Shown: positions 36,117 to 36,139 of the stretch, in pieces
Layout: every line of letters starts with the position of its first letter
How positions within the stretch are numbered: the stretch's first letter is position 1
Assembly (NCBI GenBank): GCA_030830895.1
Contig: JAURMC010000006.1
Span: forward strand, 1-36,139
Source of the DNA: Crocinitomicaceae bacterium
GTDB lineage: Bacteria; Bacteroidota; Bacteroidia; Flavobacteriales_D; Crocinitomicaceae
DNA length: 36,139 nucleotides
Direction of reading: 5' to 3'
Notes under the pieces: model-generated
What the model was told of the DNA's origin: nothing
Databases searched by the model: none
The model's input: only the letters and a program-made list of their open reading frames with translations
Program-made: the position numbers and the translations under genes

Positions 36117-36139
36117 TTAAAAAGGGGAGTAGAATCCAC

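Noticed and set aside
36117..36139. Possible 3' half of a terminator, or end of a tRNA, at the right edge
   Set aside because: The minus strand reads CTACTCCCCTTTTTAA, which would fit the second arm of a hairpin plus T-run, but the other arm is outside the window and it cannot be tested.
1..36139. CRISPR arrays, insertion sequences, att sites, phage genes, defence systems
   Set aside because: No regularly spaced repeats, transposase, integrase or phage-type genes were seen; all genes fit chromosomal housekeeping, the CotH operon or the glucan locus.

Overview
The window looks like chromosomal DNA of a Bacteroidota bacterium, most likely order Flavobacteriales. The grounds are a SusC/SusD pair, C-terminal type IX secretion (T9SS) sorting domains, promoters of the TAnnTTTG type, near absence of Shine-Dalgarno sequences, and the sequence character of RpoB, RpoC, SecE and L7/L12. 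The genus cannot be told from this window. I see no transposon, integrase, CRISPR array or rRNA.

Layout. (1) 1-2895, plus strand: the end of an EamA-type transporter gene, rplU-rpmA with promoter and terminator, then lnt. (2) 2909-6524, plus strand: a tight three-gene operon encoding a large secreted CotH-kinase protein with a T9SS tail, a lipoprotein and a DUF2490-like outer-membrane protein. (3) 6650-20748, minus strand: an alpha-glucan (starch/maltodextrin) utilisation locus. In transcription order it holds a small T9SS-secreted glucan-binding-like protein, a terminator, a T9SS-secreted GH13 amylase with CBM48, a second CotH-kinase protein, a SusA-like GH13, a GH31 alpha-glucosidase, then after a separate promoter SusC and SusD, closed by a terminator. 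(4) 20865-24796: ispE, diverging from accA-recG. (5) 24841-36116, minus strand: tRNA-Trp, secE, nusG, rplK, rplA, rplJ, rplL, rpoB, rpoC, ending in a terminator that converges on recG.

How the glucan locus would work (inference from domain content): the T9SS-tailed GH13 and binding protein act at the cell surface, SusD/SusC capture and import oligosaccharides, and the SusA-like GH13 and GH31, which have signal peptides but no T9SS tail, finish digestion in the periplasm. The locus holds no SusR-like regulator, GH97, SusE/F lipoprotein or inner-membrane sugar transporter.

Most notable points: a secreted CotH-family kinase whose gene overlaps amylase genes at both ends; a second CotH protein in a lipoprotein/DUF2490 operon 9 kb away; two 13-bp TGTC-N5-GACA inverted repeats, the only two I found by eye in the window, placed in front of the two promoters of the glucan locus; a strong attenuator-like hairpin between rplL and rpoB; a TTG start codon for rpoB; and two promoters so close to their start codons that the mRNAs would be nearly leaderless. 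Residue numbers were counted by hand and may be off by one or two.
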